Shown here: piece by piece, positions 41,137 through 49,786 of the stretch
Position numbering within the stretch: position 1 is the first letter of the stretch
Layout: each line of letters opens with the position of its first letter
Source of the DNA: Saccharopolyspora rectivirgula DSM 43747
GTDB taxonomy: Bacteria > Actinomycetota > Actinomycetes > Mycobacteriales > Pseudonocardiaceae
Direction: 5' to 3'
Assembly: GCF_000497205.1 (NCBI RefSeq)
Contig: NZ_AYJW01000001.1
Span: 1 to 64,000 of the forward strand
DNA length: 64,000 nucleotides
Made by a program: the position numbers and the translations under genes
Notes under the pieces: generated by a model
Told to the model about the DNA's origin: nothing
What the model saw: the letters and a program-made list of their open reading frames with translations, nothing else
Databases searched by the model: none

Positions 41137-41224
41137 ATGCCTGGATACCCAGTGCCGTGAGCACAGGATATCCCATGCAAAACAGCCACAGCACCCAGCT
41201 ATCGAGCACCGCGGCTGTTTCTCG

Positions 41225-41297
41225 AGCCCCAATACGGAATCGAACCGTAGACCTTCTCCTTACCATGGAGACGCTCTGCCGACTGAGCTATTGGGGC
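41225..41297 (-). tRNA. thrT: tRNA-Thr (GGT)
   Basis: A 73-nt cloverleaf: acceptor GCCCCAA, anticodon arm TCTCCATGGTAAGGAGA with GGT, T-arm ACGGTTCGATTCCGT. CCA is not encoded. First member of the tRNA-Thr, tRNA-Met, rpmG, hadAB cluster. Confidence 0.95.
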
Positions 41298-41320
41298 GTT
41301 GCTCTTGCCGAGCGATTAAG

Positions 41321-41349
41321 ACTTTACATGGCCCTCCCGGGGGCTTGAA
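41321..41349 (-). promoter_or_regulatory. Possible promoter of the tRNA-Thr/tRNA-Met/rpmG unit
   Basis: TAAAGT (41326-41321) lies 17 nt from TTCAAG (41349-41344) on the minus strand; transcription would start near 41314, about 17 nt before tRNA-Thr. The -35 lies in an inverted repeat (TTGAAAAGG with CCTTTTTCAA) that may also end the preceding GGDEF-EAL transcript. Confidence 0.4.
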
Positions 41350-41412
41350 AAGGGGGGGTACCTTTTTCAAAACCCCTGGTCAGAACCCATTTTGCCACGG
41401 AATCGGACATTT

Positions 41413-44022
41413 TCACGGAAGAAGTGTGAGCACCGTCTCAGCACAGCTGCCTTTGCTGCGGCGGGTGCGCGCCTGCAACCACGCCTCCAGGCGTTCCTCG
41501 GACAGCGGTCGGGAGATCAGGTACCCCTGGGCCACATCGCAGCCCAGCTCGACGAGCTGCTCGCGGGCGGCGTCGTCCTCCACGCCCTCGGCGACCACCA
41601 CCAGGTGCAGGTTGTGCCCCAGCTCGACGATCGACCGGACGACCGCCATGTCGCCGAGATCGGTGCCCATCCCCAGCACGAAGCTCTTGTCGATCTTCAC
41701 CTCGTCCACCGGCAACTGCCGCAGGTAGGCCAGGGACGAGTAGCCGGTGCCGAAGTCGTCCACCGCCAGCACCACGCCTATGGCGTGCAGCCTGCGCAGC
41801 ACCGGCAGGGCGCGCTCCGGCTCCTCCATCACGCTGGACTCGGTGAGCTCGAAGGTGAGCAGCTCGGGCGGCACCTTGTGCCGGTACAGGGCGCCCCGCA
41901 CCCGGTCCGGGAATTCGTCGGCGAGGTTGCGCACCGAGAGGTTGACCGCCACCGACATCCGCAGCCCCCGGTCCAACCACTGGCGCACCTTGGTCAGCGC
42001 GCGCTCCAGGACGAAGGCGGTGAGCGCGTCCACCAGCCCGGTGGCCTCCACCACCGGCACGAACTCGTCCGGGCTGAGCCGCCCGTACTCCGGGTGCACC
42101 CATCTGACCAGCGCCTCCGCCCCGATGACCTGCCGCTCCGGCAGCGAGACCTTCGGCTGGTAGGCCACCTGGATCTGGCCGGACTCCAGCGCCTGCCGGA
42201 ACTGGGTGACCAGCTGGAAGCGGCGCAGGAAGACCTGCCCCATCGCCGGGTCGTAGGCGCGCACCTTGTCCTCGCTGTTGCGGGCGGCCCGCACCGCGAC
42301 GTCGGCGTGCTGCAGCAACTTGTCCACGTCGTCGGCGTCCGGGGCCGCCGACGACGCGTACCCGGCGACCCCGGTGGCCTCCACCACGATCCGGTTCAGC
42401 GGGTACGGCCGGGAGAGCACCGAGCGCAGCCGGTGGGCGAGCTCGTGCGGCTGCCCCGCCGGCGCGTCCAGCAGCAGCACGGCGAACGAGTTGGCCTCCA
42501 GGCGGGCCACCGGGACGTCCCCCAGTTCCTCGCGCAACCGCTGCCCCGCGGCCACCACCATCCGGTCCGCCCAGGTGTAGCCGAGCGCTTCGCTCACCGT
42601 GCTCGGCACGTCCAAGTCGATGCGCAGCACCACGGCGGTGTGCCCGTTGCGCAGTTCGTCCGCGGCCAGGTCGCGGAAACCGATCCGGTTGAGCAAGCCG
42701 GTCAGCGGGTCGTGGTAGGCGTCGTGCCGCAGCCTGGCCAGCAACCGGCGGTTGTCCATCGCGGTCGCCAGGTGGTTCGCCAGGGTGTGCAGCAGGCGGA
42801 CCTCGGCCCTCCCGAAACCGCGCCACCTGCTGACCCGGTCGTGCACCTCCACCGCGCCGAGCAGCTGGGTGGTTCCGCGCAGCGGCACCACCAGCGCCTC
42901 GTAGGCCCCGCGCTGCCGCAGCGCCTTGCGCACCTCCTCGGGCGCCTCCGGCATCCGGAACGACCTGACGTGGCTGCCCGGCAGCTGCAGCAGCGGATCG
43001 TCCCGCAGCGCGCTGGTCGCGGCCACCCGAGCCCCCTCCGGCATCGGCTTGCCCGCCACCAGCGTGCTGACCTCACCGCTCAGCCCCAACCGCAGCCGCA
43101 TCACCACCCGGGTGGCGTTGAGCTGTTCGCGGATGCGCTCGGCCAGCGGCTCCCACTCGGCGAGCGACAGCCCACCGCTGTCGTCGGGGCGGTTCTGCTG
43201 CGGCCGGGCGTACCGGGAAACGCTGAGGCTGACCTCGCTGAGCGCTTCCAAGTCCTGCTGCTCCCGCAGCAGCCCCGAGTAGGCCCGGTAGAGCCCGAGC
43301 ACCGCGGTCGCCACGAGGAACACCAGCAGCCACCCCCAGGTGGTGGAGCTCGCCACTTGGTAGCTCACCAGCCCCACCGAAGTGTTGAGCAGCCCGACCG
43401 CCAGGGTGCGCACGGCCAGCCGCAGGCCGGCCGTGACCCGCATCGAGCCGCCGAGCACGTGCAGGGCCCCCAGGGCGAAGGCGCAGCTGAGCAGGGAAGA
43501 GGTGAGGGTGCCGACCACCGGGCCGAACCAGTGCGGAGCCACCTGCTCGGTGAGCTGCGACACCCCGTGCGAAACGCTGAACGGGATGGCGATCTCCAGG
43601 CACAGGACCGCGGTGTTGTAGGGGACGTGGCTGCCCGCCCGCCGCCCCACCTGGGCGCCGAGCCCGGCGAGCAGGTTGGCCGCCAGGACCACTTCGAAAG
43701 GAGCGGTGAGCAACCCCAGGATCAGCGGGATCTCGGAGAAGGAGATGGTCCAGCCGACCCGTTTGACGTCCAGGTTGATGCTCAGGTACTCGGCCAGCAG
43801 GAAACCGATCACCAGCAGCGGACCGATGAGCAGCAGGTCCGAGCTGTACACCGAGGGGATCCACACCGCGGTGCCGATCGAAGCGCAGATACCGGCACCG
43901 AGCAGCAGGCTGGAGAACAGGAGGAAGATCCGCCGCCGCTGCGGTTCCACTTCGGCGCGGACCGGGGGCCGGGTTGCGCTCGTCCTGGCGTGCCTGCTCT
44001 CGGAGCGCTGACGCTCGACCAT
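41413..44022 (-). CDS. Membrane GGDEF-EAL protein, probable c-di-GMP phosphodiesterase
   Basis: 869 residues. The N-terminal ~320 residues hold about seven to eight membrane helices, then a GAF-like domain (about 325-445), a GGDEF domain (about 450-580) and an EAL domain (about 600-855). In the GGDEF domain the active-site motif is replaced by EANSF (509-513, after VARL), so it cannot be a normal cyclase. The EAL domain is intact: GAEALVRW, ELTESSVMEEP, AVDDFGTGYSSLAYLRQLP, VVAEGVED. Hydrolysis of c-di-GMP is thus expected. ATG 44022 has GAGAGGGG before it; longer upstream readings lack support. A long 5' region of 325 nt separates it from the next gene. Confidence 0.9.
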   Translation of the reverse strand: MVERQRSESRHARTSATRPPVRAEVEPQRRRIFLLFSSLLLGAGICASIGTAVWIPSVYSSDLLLIGPLLVIGFLLAEYLSINLDVKRVGWTISFSEIPLILGLLTAPFEVVLAANLLAGLGAQVGRRAGSHVPYNTAVLCLEIAIPFSVSHGVSQLTEQVAPHWFGPVVGTLTSSLLSCAFALGALHVLGGSMRVTAGLRLAVRTLAVGLLNTSVGLVSYQVASSTTWGWLLVFLVATAVLGLYRAYSGLLREQQDLEALSEVSLSVSRYARPQQNRPDDSGGLSLAEWEPLAERIREQLNATRVVMRLRLGLSGEVSTLVAGKPMPEGARVAATSALRDDPLLQLPGSHVRSFRMPEAPEEVRKALRQRGAYEALVVPLRGTTQLLGAVEVHDRVSRWRGFGRAEVRLLHTLANHLATAMDNRRLLARLRHDAYHDPLTGLLNRIGFRDLAADELRNGHTAVVLRIDLDVPSTVSEALGYTWADRMVVAAGQRLREELGDVPVARLEANSFAVLLLDAPAGQPHELAHRLRSVLSRPYPLNRIVVEATGVAGYASSAAPDADDVDKLLQHADVAVRAARNSEDKVRAYDPAMGQVFLRRFQLVTQFRQALESGQIQVAYQPKVSLPERQVIGAEALVRWVHPEYGRLSPDEFVPVVEATGLVDALTAFVLERALTKVRQWLDRGLRMSVAVNLSVRNLADEFPDRVRGALYRHKVPPELLTFELTESSVMEEPERALPVLRRLHAIGVVLAVDDFGTGYSSLAYLRQLPVDEVKIDKSFVLGMGTDLGDMAVVRSIVELGHNLHLVVVAEGVEDDAAREQLVELGCDVAQGYLISRPLSEERLEAWLQARTRRSKGSCAETVLTLLP

Positions 44023-44347
44023 CCACGCCCCTCTCTGGCCAGCACACCATCTGTCTAACGGGTGATCGTGACTTATGATCGCCGCCGTTGACCAGAGCCC
44101 GTTCGTCTCCATTGCGGTATGTGGGTGAGCCGCCGGAGCGACCTGGTCTGCACCGCTTCCCGGTACTTCCCGGCTGAGCAGGGCAAATGCTTTTCGTCCG
44201 GATGACGCGCGGTCAACAGCCAAAACAGCTTGTTACTTCTCGTAATTGTGATGATGAACGCAGCAACCTGAGCAGGGGGCAACGACTCGCAGCCGGAACA
44301 CGCACCGTGAACGACTTCGGCTCCTCGGTAGCACCTCCACCGATCGG
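44023..44347. other. Long non-coding stretch upstream of the GGDEF-EAL gene
   Basis: This 325-nt gap has an AT-richer core near 44180-44260. A minor inverted repeat, TTACGAGAAGTAA, is at about 44230-44245. It also contains TTGACC and TTGACA-like segments but no clear promoter. I looked for a c-di-GMP riboswitch (GEMM) and did not see its conserved core. Confidence 0.4.
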
Positions 44348-45361
44348 CTACCAGAAGCGGAACTCGTCGAAGAAGTCGAACACGGCCCGGTCCAGGTCGG
44401 CCAACCCCGATTCCTCGAGCGGCAGGTGCCCGGTCCCCCGCAGCCGCACCGATCTGGTCTCCGCCGGCAACCGGGCGCAGAACCGCTGCGAGAACAGCGG
44501 CGGCACCCAGCCGTCCTCCTCCGGGCAGGCCAGCAGCAGCGGCGGCCCGGAATAGCTCTCCGGGGCAGTCCCGGGACGACCGGCCAACCAGCTGCGCACG
44601 AAAGCCAGGGACAGCCCCCTGCTGCCGGCCAGCGGGTCCGCCCAGACCAAGTTGGCGAACTGCGTGTGGTTGGCGATCGCCGCGACGTTGGTCAGCCGGT
44701 TCACCGGGAGCCGGAGGGCGGACAGCGGCCACGGCACCAACCGCAGCGCCCCCGAGCTCGACGCCAGCGCGGGCCGGGTGACGAGGCACCGCCGCACCAC
44801 CCGCTGCCGCACGTCGAACAGGCAGGTCGCGATCACCGCGGACACCCCGCCACCGGAGCGGGCCGCCACCTCGTAAGCCAGCTGTCCCCCGGTGCTCACC
44901 CCGAACAGCACCACCGGCCGCTCGTCCCGCTGCCGCTCAGCGGCGACCAGCTCGGTCGCGCACTCCACCCAATCCCGGTAGACCGGGGAGCGCAGCGACC
45001 GCGCCGACAACCCGAACCCCGGCAGGTCGGGGGCGATGAACTCGAGGTCGGCGAACGCCGGCAACCGCCCGTACGCGGCGAGCATCCGCCCGTAGCTGCC
45101 GATGCCGTGCAGCGCGATCAGCTTGGCCGGCGCGTCGGGGCGAGCCACCCGGTCGACGTGCAGCCGGCGACCGCGCCAGGACATCCACTCCTCGGTCGGC
45201 GCGCTGGCCAGGTCCGTGCGCAGTGATCCGGGGAAGAACCGCTGGTAGCGCAGCCAGTACCGCTGGCTGCGATAACTGGGTCCGACATCATCGGCAGACC
45301 CGGCCGGAGACGCGCTCGATCCCACGCACCGAACATACGCAGCGCGCTGATCGGCCCGCAC
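44348..45361 (-). CDS. Alpha/beta hydrolase
   Basis: 337 residues from the first GTG; a GTG at 45325 would remove 12 residues. The fold is clear from the oxyanion segment LIALHGIGSYG, the nucleophile elbow FGVSTGGQLA with Ser156, the acid in ACPEEDGWVPP and His in GTGHLPLEE near the C-terminus. A lid region lies at about 180-250. No neighbour suggests a substrate. Shine-Dalgarno signals are weak for both starts. Confidence 0.82.
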   Translation of the reverse strand: MRADQRAAYVRCVGSSASPAGSADDVGPSYRSQRYWLRYQRFFPGSLRTDLASAPTEEWMSWRGRRLHVDRVARPDAPAKLIALHGIGSYGRMLAAYGRLPAFADLEFIAPDLPGFGLSARSLRSPVYRDWVECATELVAAERQRDERPVVLFGVSTGGQLAYEVAARSGGGVSAVIATCLFDVRQRVVRRCLVTRPALASSSGALRLVPWPLSALRLPVNRLTNVAAIANHTQFANLVWADPLAGSRGLSLAFVRSWLAGRPGTAPESYSGPPLLLACPEEDGWVPPLFSQRFCARLPAETRSVRLRGTGHLPLEESGLADLDRAVFDFFDEFRFW

Positions 45362-45373
45362 CCGGCTGTCGGC

Positions 45374-45613
45374 TCATCGCCGGCGCAACCGGATCACCTG
45401 GGAGCCGGTCGGCTCACCACCGGACTCCCGCTCGTCCTCCCGGGCAACCTCCACCCAGGCCAAGTGCTCCAGCTGGTGCCGGGCCCCGGTGCTGAACAGG
45501 CCCTCCACCCCCAGCACGGCAGAACCCCGGGAGCCAGCGGCCTCCACCGCCCGCTGGGCCGCGCGCCGCTGCCAGCGGCGGCGCGCCCGGGCCGCTCGAT
45601 CGATCGCCACCAC
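45374..45613 (-). CDS. Small conserved-looking protein (DUF6191-like)
   Basis: 79 residues with strongly coding-like codon bias. The segment GLFSTGARHQLEHLAWVEV resembles the actinobacterial DUF6191 core, recalled and not searched; the N-terminus is basic (RAARARRRWQRRAAQRAVEA). The start is GTG with no clear ribosome-binding site. Lies upstream of the alpha/beta hydrolase with a 12-nt gap. Function unknown. Confidence 0.5.
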   Translation of the reverse strand: MVAIDRAARARRRWQRRAAQRAVEAAGSRGSAVLGVEGLFSTGARHQLEHLAWVEVAREDERESGGEPTGSQVIRLRRR

Positions 45614-45686
45614 CTCAGACTAGCCGGAAATCCCGCTGGACCAGCCCGCCCGACGCGAACACGACAGGCGGCCCCCCTCTTCCCCT

Positions 45687-45692
45687 AAGCTG
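45687..45692 (+). promoter_or_regulatory. -10 element of a leaderless gene
   Basis: TAAGCT ends 7 nt before the GTG at 45700, the spacing seen for leaderless actinobacterial transcripts. No Shine-Dalgarno is present. Confidence 0.45.
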
Positions 45693-45699
45693 GTGGCTC

Positions 45700-46011
45700 G
45701 TGTCTGACCCGTACCAGGTCCAAATCCGCACCAGTGAACTGACCGGTTTGGCAGCGGCACTCGACGTCGTGGCCGAGCACGCCGAGCTCAACCACCGCTA
45801 CCACAAGCTCATCGACGACTCCCGCAGAGCGCTGGCGGCCGAGGAGGTCCGGCTCACCCAGGCCCGCGGCATCGCCAAGAGGCTGATGGTGCTGGTCAAA
45901 GCGGCCGGACCGAACTTCGCCGACACCCTGCCGGAGCAGTCGCGCCAGGCCCTCAACGACGGCTTGATGCGCGCCAACGACCTGGTGTTCCACTACGAAG
46001 CGGAGGCGTGA
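45700..46011 (+). CDS. Small helical protein of unknown function
   Basis: 103 residues, not recognised. Almost all helical: SELTGLAAALDVVAEHAELN, YHKLIDDSRRALAAEEV, then RANDLVFHYEAEA. No membrane helix or catalytic motif. Start GTG with the probable leaderless -10 element TAAGCT; no ribosome-binding site. Codon usage is normal for the window. It is divergent from the DUF6191-like gene and convergent with tRNA-Tyr. Confidence 0.6.
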   Translation: MSDPYQVQIRTSELTGLAAALDVVAEHAELNHRYHKLIDDSRRALAAEEVRLTQARGIAKRLMVLVKAAGPNFADTLPEQSRQALNDGLMRANDLVFHYEAEA

Positions 46012-46089
46012 CAGAGTCGCGGGCCATGCTCTGGTCCATGGCCCGCCCAACCAGGGCGAACCGGCCAGCACGCAGGTTCCTGGCCAAAA

Positions 46090-46129
46090 AACGGGACCGG
46101 ACCGGTGATCTCACCGGTCCGGTCCCGTT
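46090..46129 (-). terminator. tRNA-Tyr terminator
   Basis: AACGGGACCGGACCGGTGA and its complement form a 19-bp inverted repeat with a 2-nt centre (about 18 bp stem, 4-nt loop), followed on the minus strand by a run of T. Also ends the convergent transcript from 45700. Confidence 0.85.
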
Positions 46130-46134
46130 CGAAG

Positions 46135-46216
46135 TGCCGGGTGAAGGATTCGAACCTCCGTAGGCAGTGCCGGCTGATTTACAGTCAGCTCCCTTTGGCC
46201 ACTCGGGCAACCCGGC
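46135..46216 (-). tRNA. tyrT: tRNA-Tyr (GTA)
   Basis: An 82-nt class II tRNA. Acceptor GCCGGGT with ACCCGGC, anticodon arm CTGACTGTAAATCAG with GTA, a long variable arm, and T-arm ACGGAGGTTCGAATCCTTC. CCA is not encoded. Confidence 0.94.
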
Positions 46217-46333
46217 GGAGCAAGCGAAGCTTGCGACTCAGAGGATACATACCGCCATCTACCGGAATCCAACGGGGGTGGACGGGTAGCGTATCGGCAC
46301 AGGACGAACTCCCCCCACACCAGGAGGTAGCAC

Positions 46334-46825
46334 GTGGCGACCTCGTCGTTTGACGTGGTGAGCAAGGTCGACCGCCAGGAGGTCGACAACGCGCTGAACC
46401 AGGCCGCCAAGGAACTCGCCAACCGGTTCGACTTCCGCGGCACCGGAACCAAGATCCAGTGGTCCGGTGAGAACGCGGTCACCCTCGAATCGGAAACCGA
46501 AGAGCGCTGCAAGGCCGCCATCGAGGTCTTCAAGGAGAAGCTGGTCAAGCGGGGCATCTCGCTCAAGGCGCTGGACATCGGGCAACCGACCAGCTCCGGC
46601 AAGGTGTTCAAGGTCACCGGCAAGATCGTGCAGGGCATCTCCCAGGAGGTCGCCAAGAAGATCAGCAAGAAGATCCGCGACGAAGGCCCCAAGGGGGTGC
46701 AGGCGCAGATCCAGGGCGACCAGCTGCGGGTCTCCAGCAAGAAGAAGGACGACCTGCAGGCGGTGATCCAACTGCTCAAAGCCGCCGACTTCGAAGTCGC
46801 CCTCCAGTTCGAGAATTACCGGTGA
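46334..46825 (+). CDS. yajQ: YajQ-family cyclic-di-GMP/nucleotide-binding protein
   Basis: 163 residues, GTG start with AGGAGGTAGCAC before it. Full-length YajQ/UPF0234 protein: [20 protein letters not shown] at the start, [34 protein letters not shown] and FENYR at the C-terminus. Family members bind RNA, and c-di-GMP in Xanthomonas. With a c-di-GMP phosphodiesterase 2 kb away the link is tempting but unproven. Confidence 0.94.
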   Translation: MATSSFDVVSKVDRQEVDNALNQAAKELANRFDFRGTGTKIQWSGENAVTLESETEERCKAAIEVFKEKLVKRGISLKALDIGQPTSSGKVFKVTGKIVQGISQEVAKKISKKIRDEGPKGVQAQIQGDQLRVSSKKKDDLQAVIQLLKAADFEVALQFENYR

Positions 46826-46844
46826 TCCCGGGAGGGAATCGGAC

Positions 46845-47726
46845 TTGAAGGGAATCGTGCTGGCCGGGGGCAGCGGCACCCGGCTGCATCCGCTCACCCA
46901 GGCCGTGTCCAAGCAGCTGCTGCCGGTCTACGACAAGCCGATGGTGTACTACCCGCTGTCGGTGCTGATGCTGGCCGGCATCCGGGACGTCCTGGTGATC
47001 TCCACTCCGGCCGACCTGCCGCTGTTCCAGCGCCTGCTGGGCGACGGCACCCAGTTCGGCATCCAGCTCAGCTACGCCGAACAGCCCGAACCGAACGGAC
47101 TCGCCGAAGCGTTCATCATCGGCGCCGACTTCATCGGCGACGACTCGGTGGCCCTCGTCCTCGGCGACAACATCTTCTACGGCCAGGGCTTCTCCCGGAT
47201 CCTCCAGCAGTCGGCCGCCGAGCTGGACGGGTGCACCCTGTTCGGCTACCCGGTCCGCGATCCCCAGCGCTACGGCGTCGGCGAGGTGGACGACGAGGGC
47301 AACCTCGTCTCCATCGTGGAGAAGCCGCAGCAGCCCAAGTCCAACATGGCCATCACCGGCCTGTACTTCTACGACAACCAGGTCGTGGACATCGCCAAGG
47401 GGCTCACCCCCTCGGCGCGCGGCGAGCTGGAGATCACCGATGTGAACCTGACCTACCTCGAGCAGGGCCGGGTCAAGTTCACCCAGCTCGGCCGGGGATT
47501 CGCGTGGCTGGACACCGGCACCCACGACTCCCTCGTGGAAGCATCCCAATTCGTCCAGGTGCTGGAGCACCGCCAGGGCGTGCGGATCGCGTGCTTGGAG
47601 GAGATCGCCCTGCGCATGGGCTTCATCTCCCCTGACGAGTGCTTCGCGCTGGGCGCCGCGCTCGCCAAGTCGGGCTACGGCGAGTACGTGATGAGCGTGG
47701 CCCGAGCAGCGGGGGCGCAGGGCTGA
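46845..47726 (+). CDS. rfbA: Glucose-1-phosphate thymidylyltransferase
   Basis: 293 residues, TTG start with GGGAGG 9 nt upstream. The nucleotide-binding motif [20 protein letters not shown] is intact, with [13 protein letters not shown] (metal-site Asp) and [19 protein letters not shown]. It makes dTDP-glucose from dTTP and glucose-1-phosphate, the first step to dTDP-rhamnose and other deoxysugars. No other deoxysugar genes are beside it. The stop is 5 nt from the convergent htpX stop. Confidence 0.94.
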   Translation: MKGIVLAGGSGTRLHPLTQAVSKQLLPVYDKPMVYYPLSVLMLAGIRDVLVISTPADLPLFQRLLGDGTQFGIQLSYAEQPEPNGLAEAFIIGADFIGDDSVALVLGDNIFYGQGFSRILQQSAAELDGCTLFGYPVRDPQRYGVGEVDDEGNLVSIVEKPQQPKSNMAITGLYFYDNQVVDIAKGLTPSARGELEITDVNLTYLEQGRVKFTQLGRGFAWLDTGTHDSLVEASQFVQVLEHRQGVRIACLEEIALRMGFISPDECFALGAALAKSGYGEYVMSVARAAGAQG

Positions 47727-47731
47727 GCCGT

Positions 47732-48598
47732 TCAGCTGTGGAGCTGGCGGCCGGCCATGCCCTCCAGCCGGCGCACCCGGTCGCTGATCGGCGGGTGGGT
47801 GGAGAACAGCCGGGCCAGCCGCTCACCGGGCCGGAACGGGTTGGCGATCATCAAGTGCGATTGGGACACCACCTGCGGCTCCGGAGCCAACGGAGCCGCC
47901 TGGGTCCCCATCTCCAGCTTCCGCAACGCGGAAGCCAACGCCAGCGGGTCCCCGGTCAACTGCGCGCCCGAGGCGTCGGCCTGGTACTCCCGCGAGCGGC
48001 TCACCGCCATCTGCACCACGCCCGCGGCCACCGGGCCGAGCAACGACGTCAACAGCACCGCGAACAGGTTCGGCCGCTCCTCGTCGCTGCCGCCCAGGCC
48101 GAAGAACATGCCGAAGTTCGCCAGGAACGTCACCACGCTCGCCAACGCGCCGGCCACGCTAGAGATCAGGATGTCCCGGTTGTAGACGTGCGCCAGTTCG
48201 TGCCCCAGCACCGCCCGCAGCTCGCGCTCGTCCAGCAGCTCCAGGATGCCGGCCGTGCAGCACACCGCGGCGTTGCGCGGGTTGCGCCCGGTGGCGAACG
48301 CGTTCGGGGCCTGCGTCGGGCTGATGTACAGCCGGGGCATCGGCTGCTTGGCCGAGGTCGCCAGCTCCCGCACTATGCGGTACATCACCGGTTGCTCCGC
48401 TTCGGAGACCGGCTGGGCCCGCATCGCCCGCAGGGCCAGGTTGGCCGAGTTGAAGTACGCGTAGCCGTTCATCCCCAGGGCCACGATCAGCGCGACGACC
48501 AGGCCGGTGCGGCCGAACACGGCGCCGACCAGCAGGACGATCGCGCTCATCGACCCCAGTAGCAGCGCGGTTTTCAGGCCGTTGAACTGACTGCGCAC
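47732..48598 (-). CDS. htpX: Membrane zinc metalloprotease HtpX
   Basis: 288 residues from the GTG at 48598 ([14 protein letters not shown]), chosen because GGAGG lies 7 nt before it; an upstream in-frame GTG adds 12 residues. Two N-terminal membrane helices (about 8-48), zinc motif HELAH (133-137), two further helices (about 142-200) and the third ligand in the [10 protein letters not shown] region. Degrades damaged membrane proteins. Convergent with rfbA. Confidence 0.95.
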   Translation of the reverse strand: MRSQFNGLKTALLLGSMSAIVLLVGAVFGRTGLVVALIVALGMNGYAYFNSANLALRAMRAQPVSEAEQPVMYRIVRELATSAKQPMPRLYISPTQAPNAFATGRNPRNAAVCCTAGILELLDERELRAVLGHELAHVYNRDILISSVAGALASVVTFLANFGMFFGLGGSDEERPNLFAVLLTSLLGPVAAGVVQMAVSRSREYQADASGAQLTGDPLALASALRKLEMGTQAAPLAPEPQVVSQSHLMIANPFRPGERLARLFSTHPPISDRVRRLEGMAGRQLHS

Positions 48599-48833
48599 GT
48601 ATCCGCCTCCGCTCAGGGACACCGACTGGGCCACTTCAGCAGTCCGACCGGACTCCTGGTGTTTTTGCAGCTCATCGTGAAAACGAGCCGGCGTCGACCG
48701 AAGTTCCGCTGACCAGGTGTGCTGAAGGCAACGAGGGGGAGATGATCAATTGGTTACACAGACATGCTTAGCATTGCCAGCCAGTAGTTGATTTCGCAAC
48801 CTCGTCAGCCCCGAACTGACAGAAGGGAAGCAG

Positions 48834-49739
48834 ATGATTTTCGCCAAGCTGCGTCGACGTCGGTCGACCGGCGAGGGCGGGCCGTCGCGCTCCGGCGGCT
48901 CTATTCTCCCCCCGACACCACTCGACAGCGGTGTGCTGACCTGCCAGGTCCACGACACCAACGGACAGCTGCTCCCCGACGCGACCGTGACGGTCGTGGA
49001 CCGGATGAGCCAGCCCATCGCTGAAGGCACCACCGACCAGTACGGTTACTTCGCCACGGCGCTGTCCCCCGGAACCCACAAGGTCGCGATCACCGCCAGC
49101 GGTTTCCGGCGGTTCACCACCCAGGTCGAGATCCGCGTCAACCGGCACACCCAGCTGGGCCGCGTCCAGCTGGAACCCGACGCCTCGCTGGAACTCCCCC
49201 AGCCCGGCCGCTACCGGTTCGACCCGTACCACACCGAGATCCGGTTCGTCGCCCAGCACATCGGCATGTCCCTGATCCACGGCATGTTCAAGCGCTTCGA
49301 CGGCGTGGTGGACGTGGCGCCGCGGATCCAGGACTCCCGCATCGAGGTGGTCATCGACGCCTCCAGCATCGACACCGGTGTGGAGAAGCGCGACGAGCAC
49401 CTGCGGTCGGCGGACTTCTTCGACGTGGAGAACTACCCGCACCTGTACTTCGTCGGCGACCGGTTCACGCACGTGCGGTCCAACCTGTGGACCATCGACG
49501 GCCAGCTGAGCATCCGCGGCACCACGCGGCCGGTGCAGTTGGAGACGAACTACCTGGGGCAGCGCAAGTGGCAAGGCCCCGACATCGACGGCGACATGCG
49601 AGTCGCCGGCACCGCCACCACCCAGCTGCGACGGGACGACTACTCGGTGAACTGGCAGGCCACCCTCGCCAAGGGCATCGCGGTGGTCGGCCCCACCATC
49701 AAGGTCGAGCTGGGCGTTCAGGCCGTGCTGGAGCAGTGA
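48834..49739 (+). CDS. YceI-family protein with carboxypeptidase-regulatory-like domain
   Basis: 301 residues with no signal peptide. After a basic start (MIFAKLRRRRSTGEG) a ~90-residue domain follows (LTCQVHDTNGQLLPDATVTV, FATALSPGTHKVAITASGFR), a carboxypeptidase regulatory-like/CnaB-type beta-sandwich. Residues about 122-300 are a YceI lipocalin-like domain (YRFDPYHTEIRFVAQHIGMS, DARSADFF-like DEHLRSADFFDVENYPHLYF), which binds an isoprenoid in known members. The fusion is reported in actinobacteria. GAAGGGA lies before the ATG. A perfect hairpin follows. Confidence 0.9.
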   Translation: MIFAKLRRRRSTGEGGPSRSGGSILPPTPLDSGVLTCQVHDTNGQLLPDATVTVVDRMSQPIAEGTTDQYGYFATALSPGTHKVAITASGFRRFTTQVEIRVNRHTQLGRVQLEPDASLELPQPGRYRFDPYHTEIRFVAQHIGMSLIHGMFKRFDGVVDVAPRIQDSRIEVVIDASSIDTGVEKRDEHLRSADFFDVENYPHLYFVGDRFTHVRSNLWTIDGQLSIRGTTRPVQLETNYLGQRKWQGPDIDGDMRVAGTATTQLRRDDYSVNWQATLAKGIAVVGPTIKVELGVQAVLEQ

Positions 49740-49744
49740 CAGCT

Positions 49745-49774
49745 GAGCCCGGGCGTCCGCGGACGCCCGGGCTC
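49745..49774. terminator. Bidirectional hairpin between YceI and dimethylargininase genes
   Basis: GAGCCCGGGCGTCC pairs with its complement (14 bp, GC centre), a near-perfect 30-nt palindrome in the 47-nt gap between convergent stops. Confidence 0.75.
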
Positions 49775-49786
49775 CCCCTGCTCAGC

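Noticed and set aside
44046-44347. A c-di-GMP riboswitch upstream of the GGDEF-EAL gene
   Set aside because: No GEMM core sequences or the paired stems seen by eye; the region has only a small inverted repeat.
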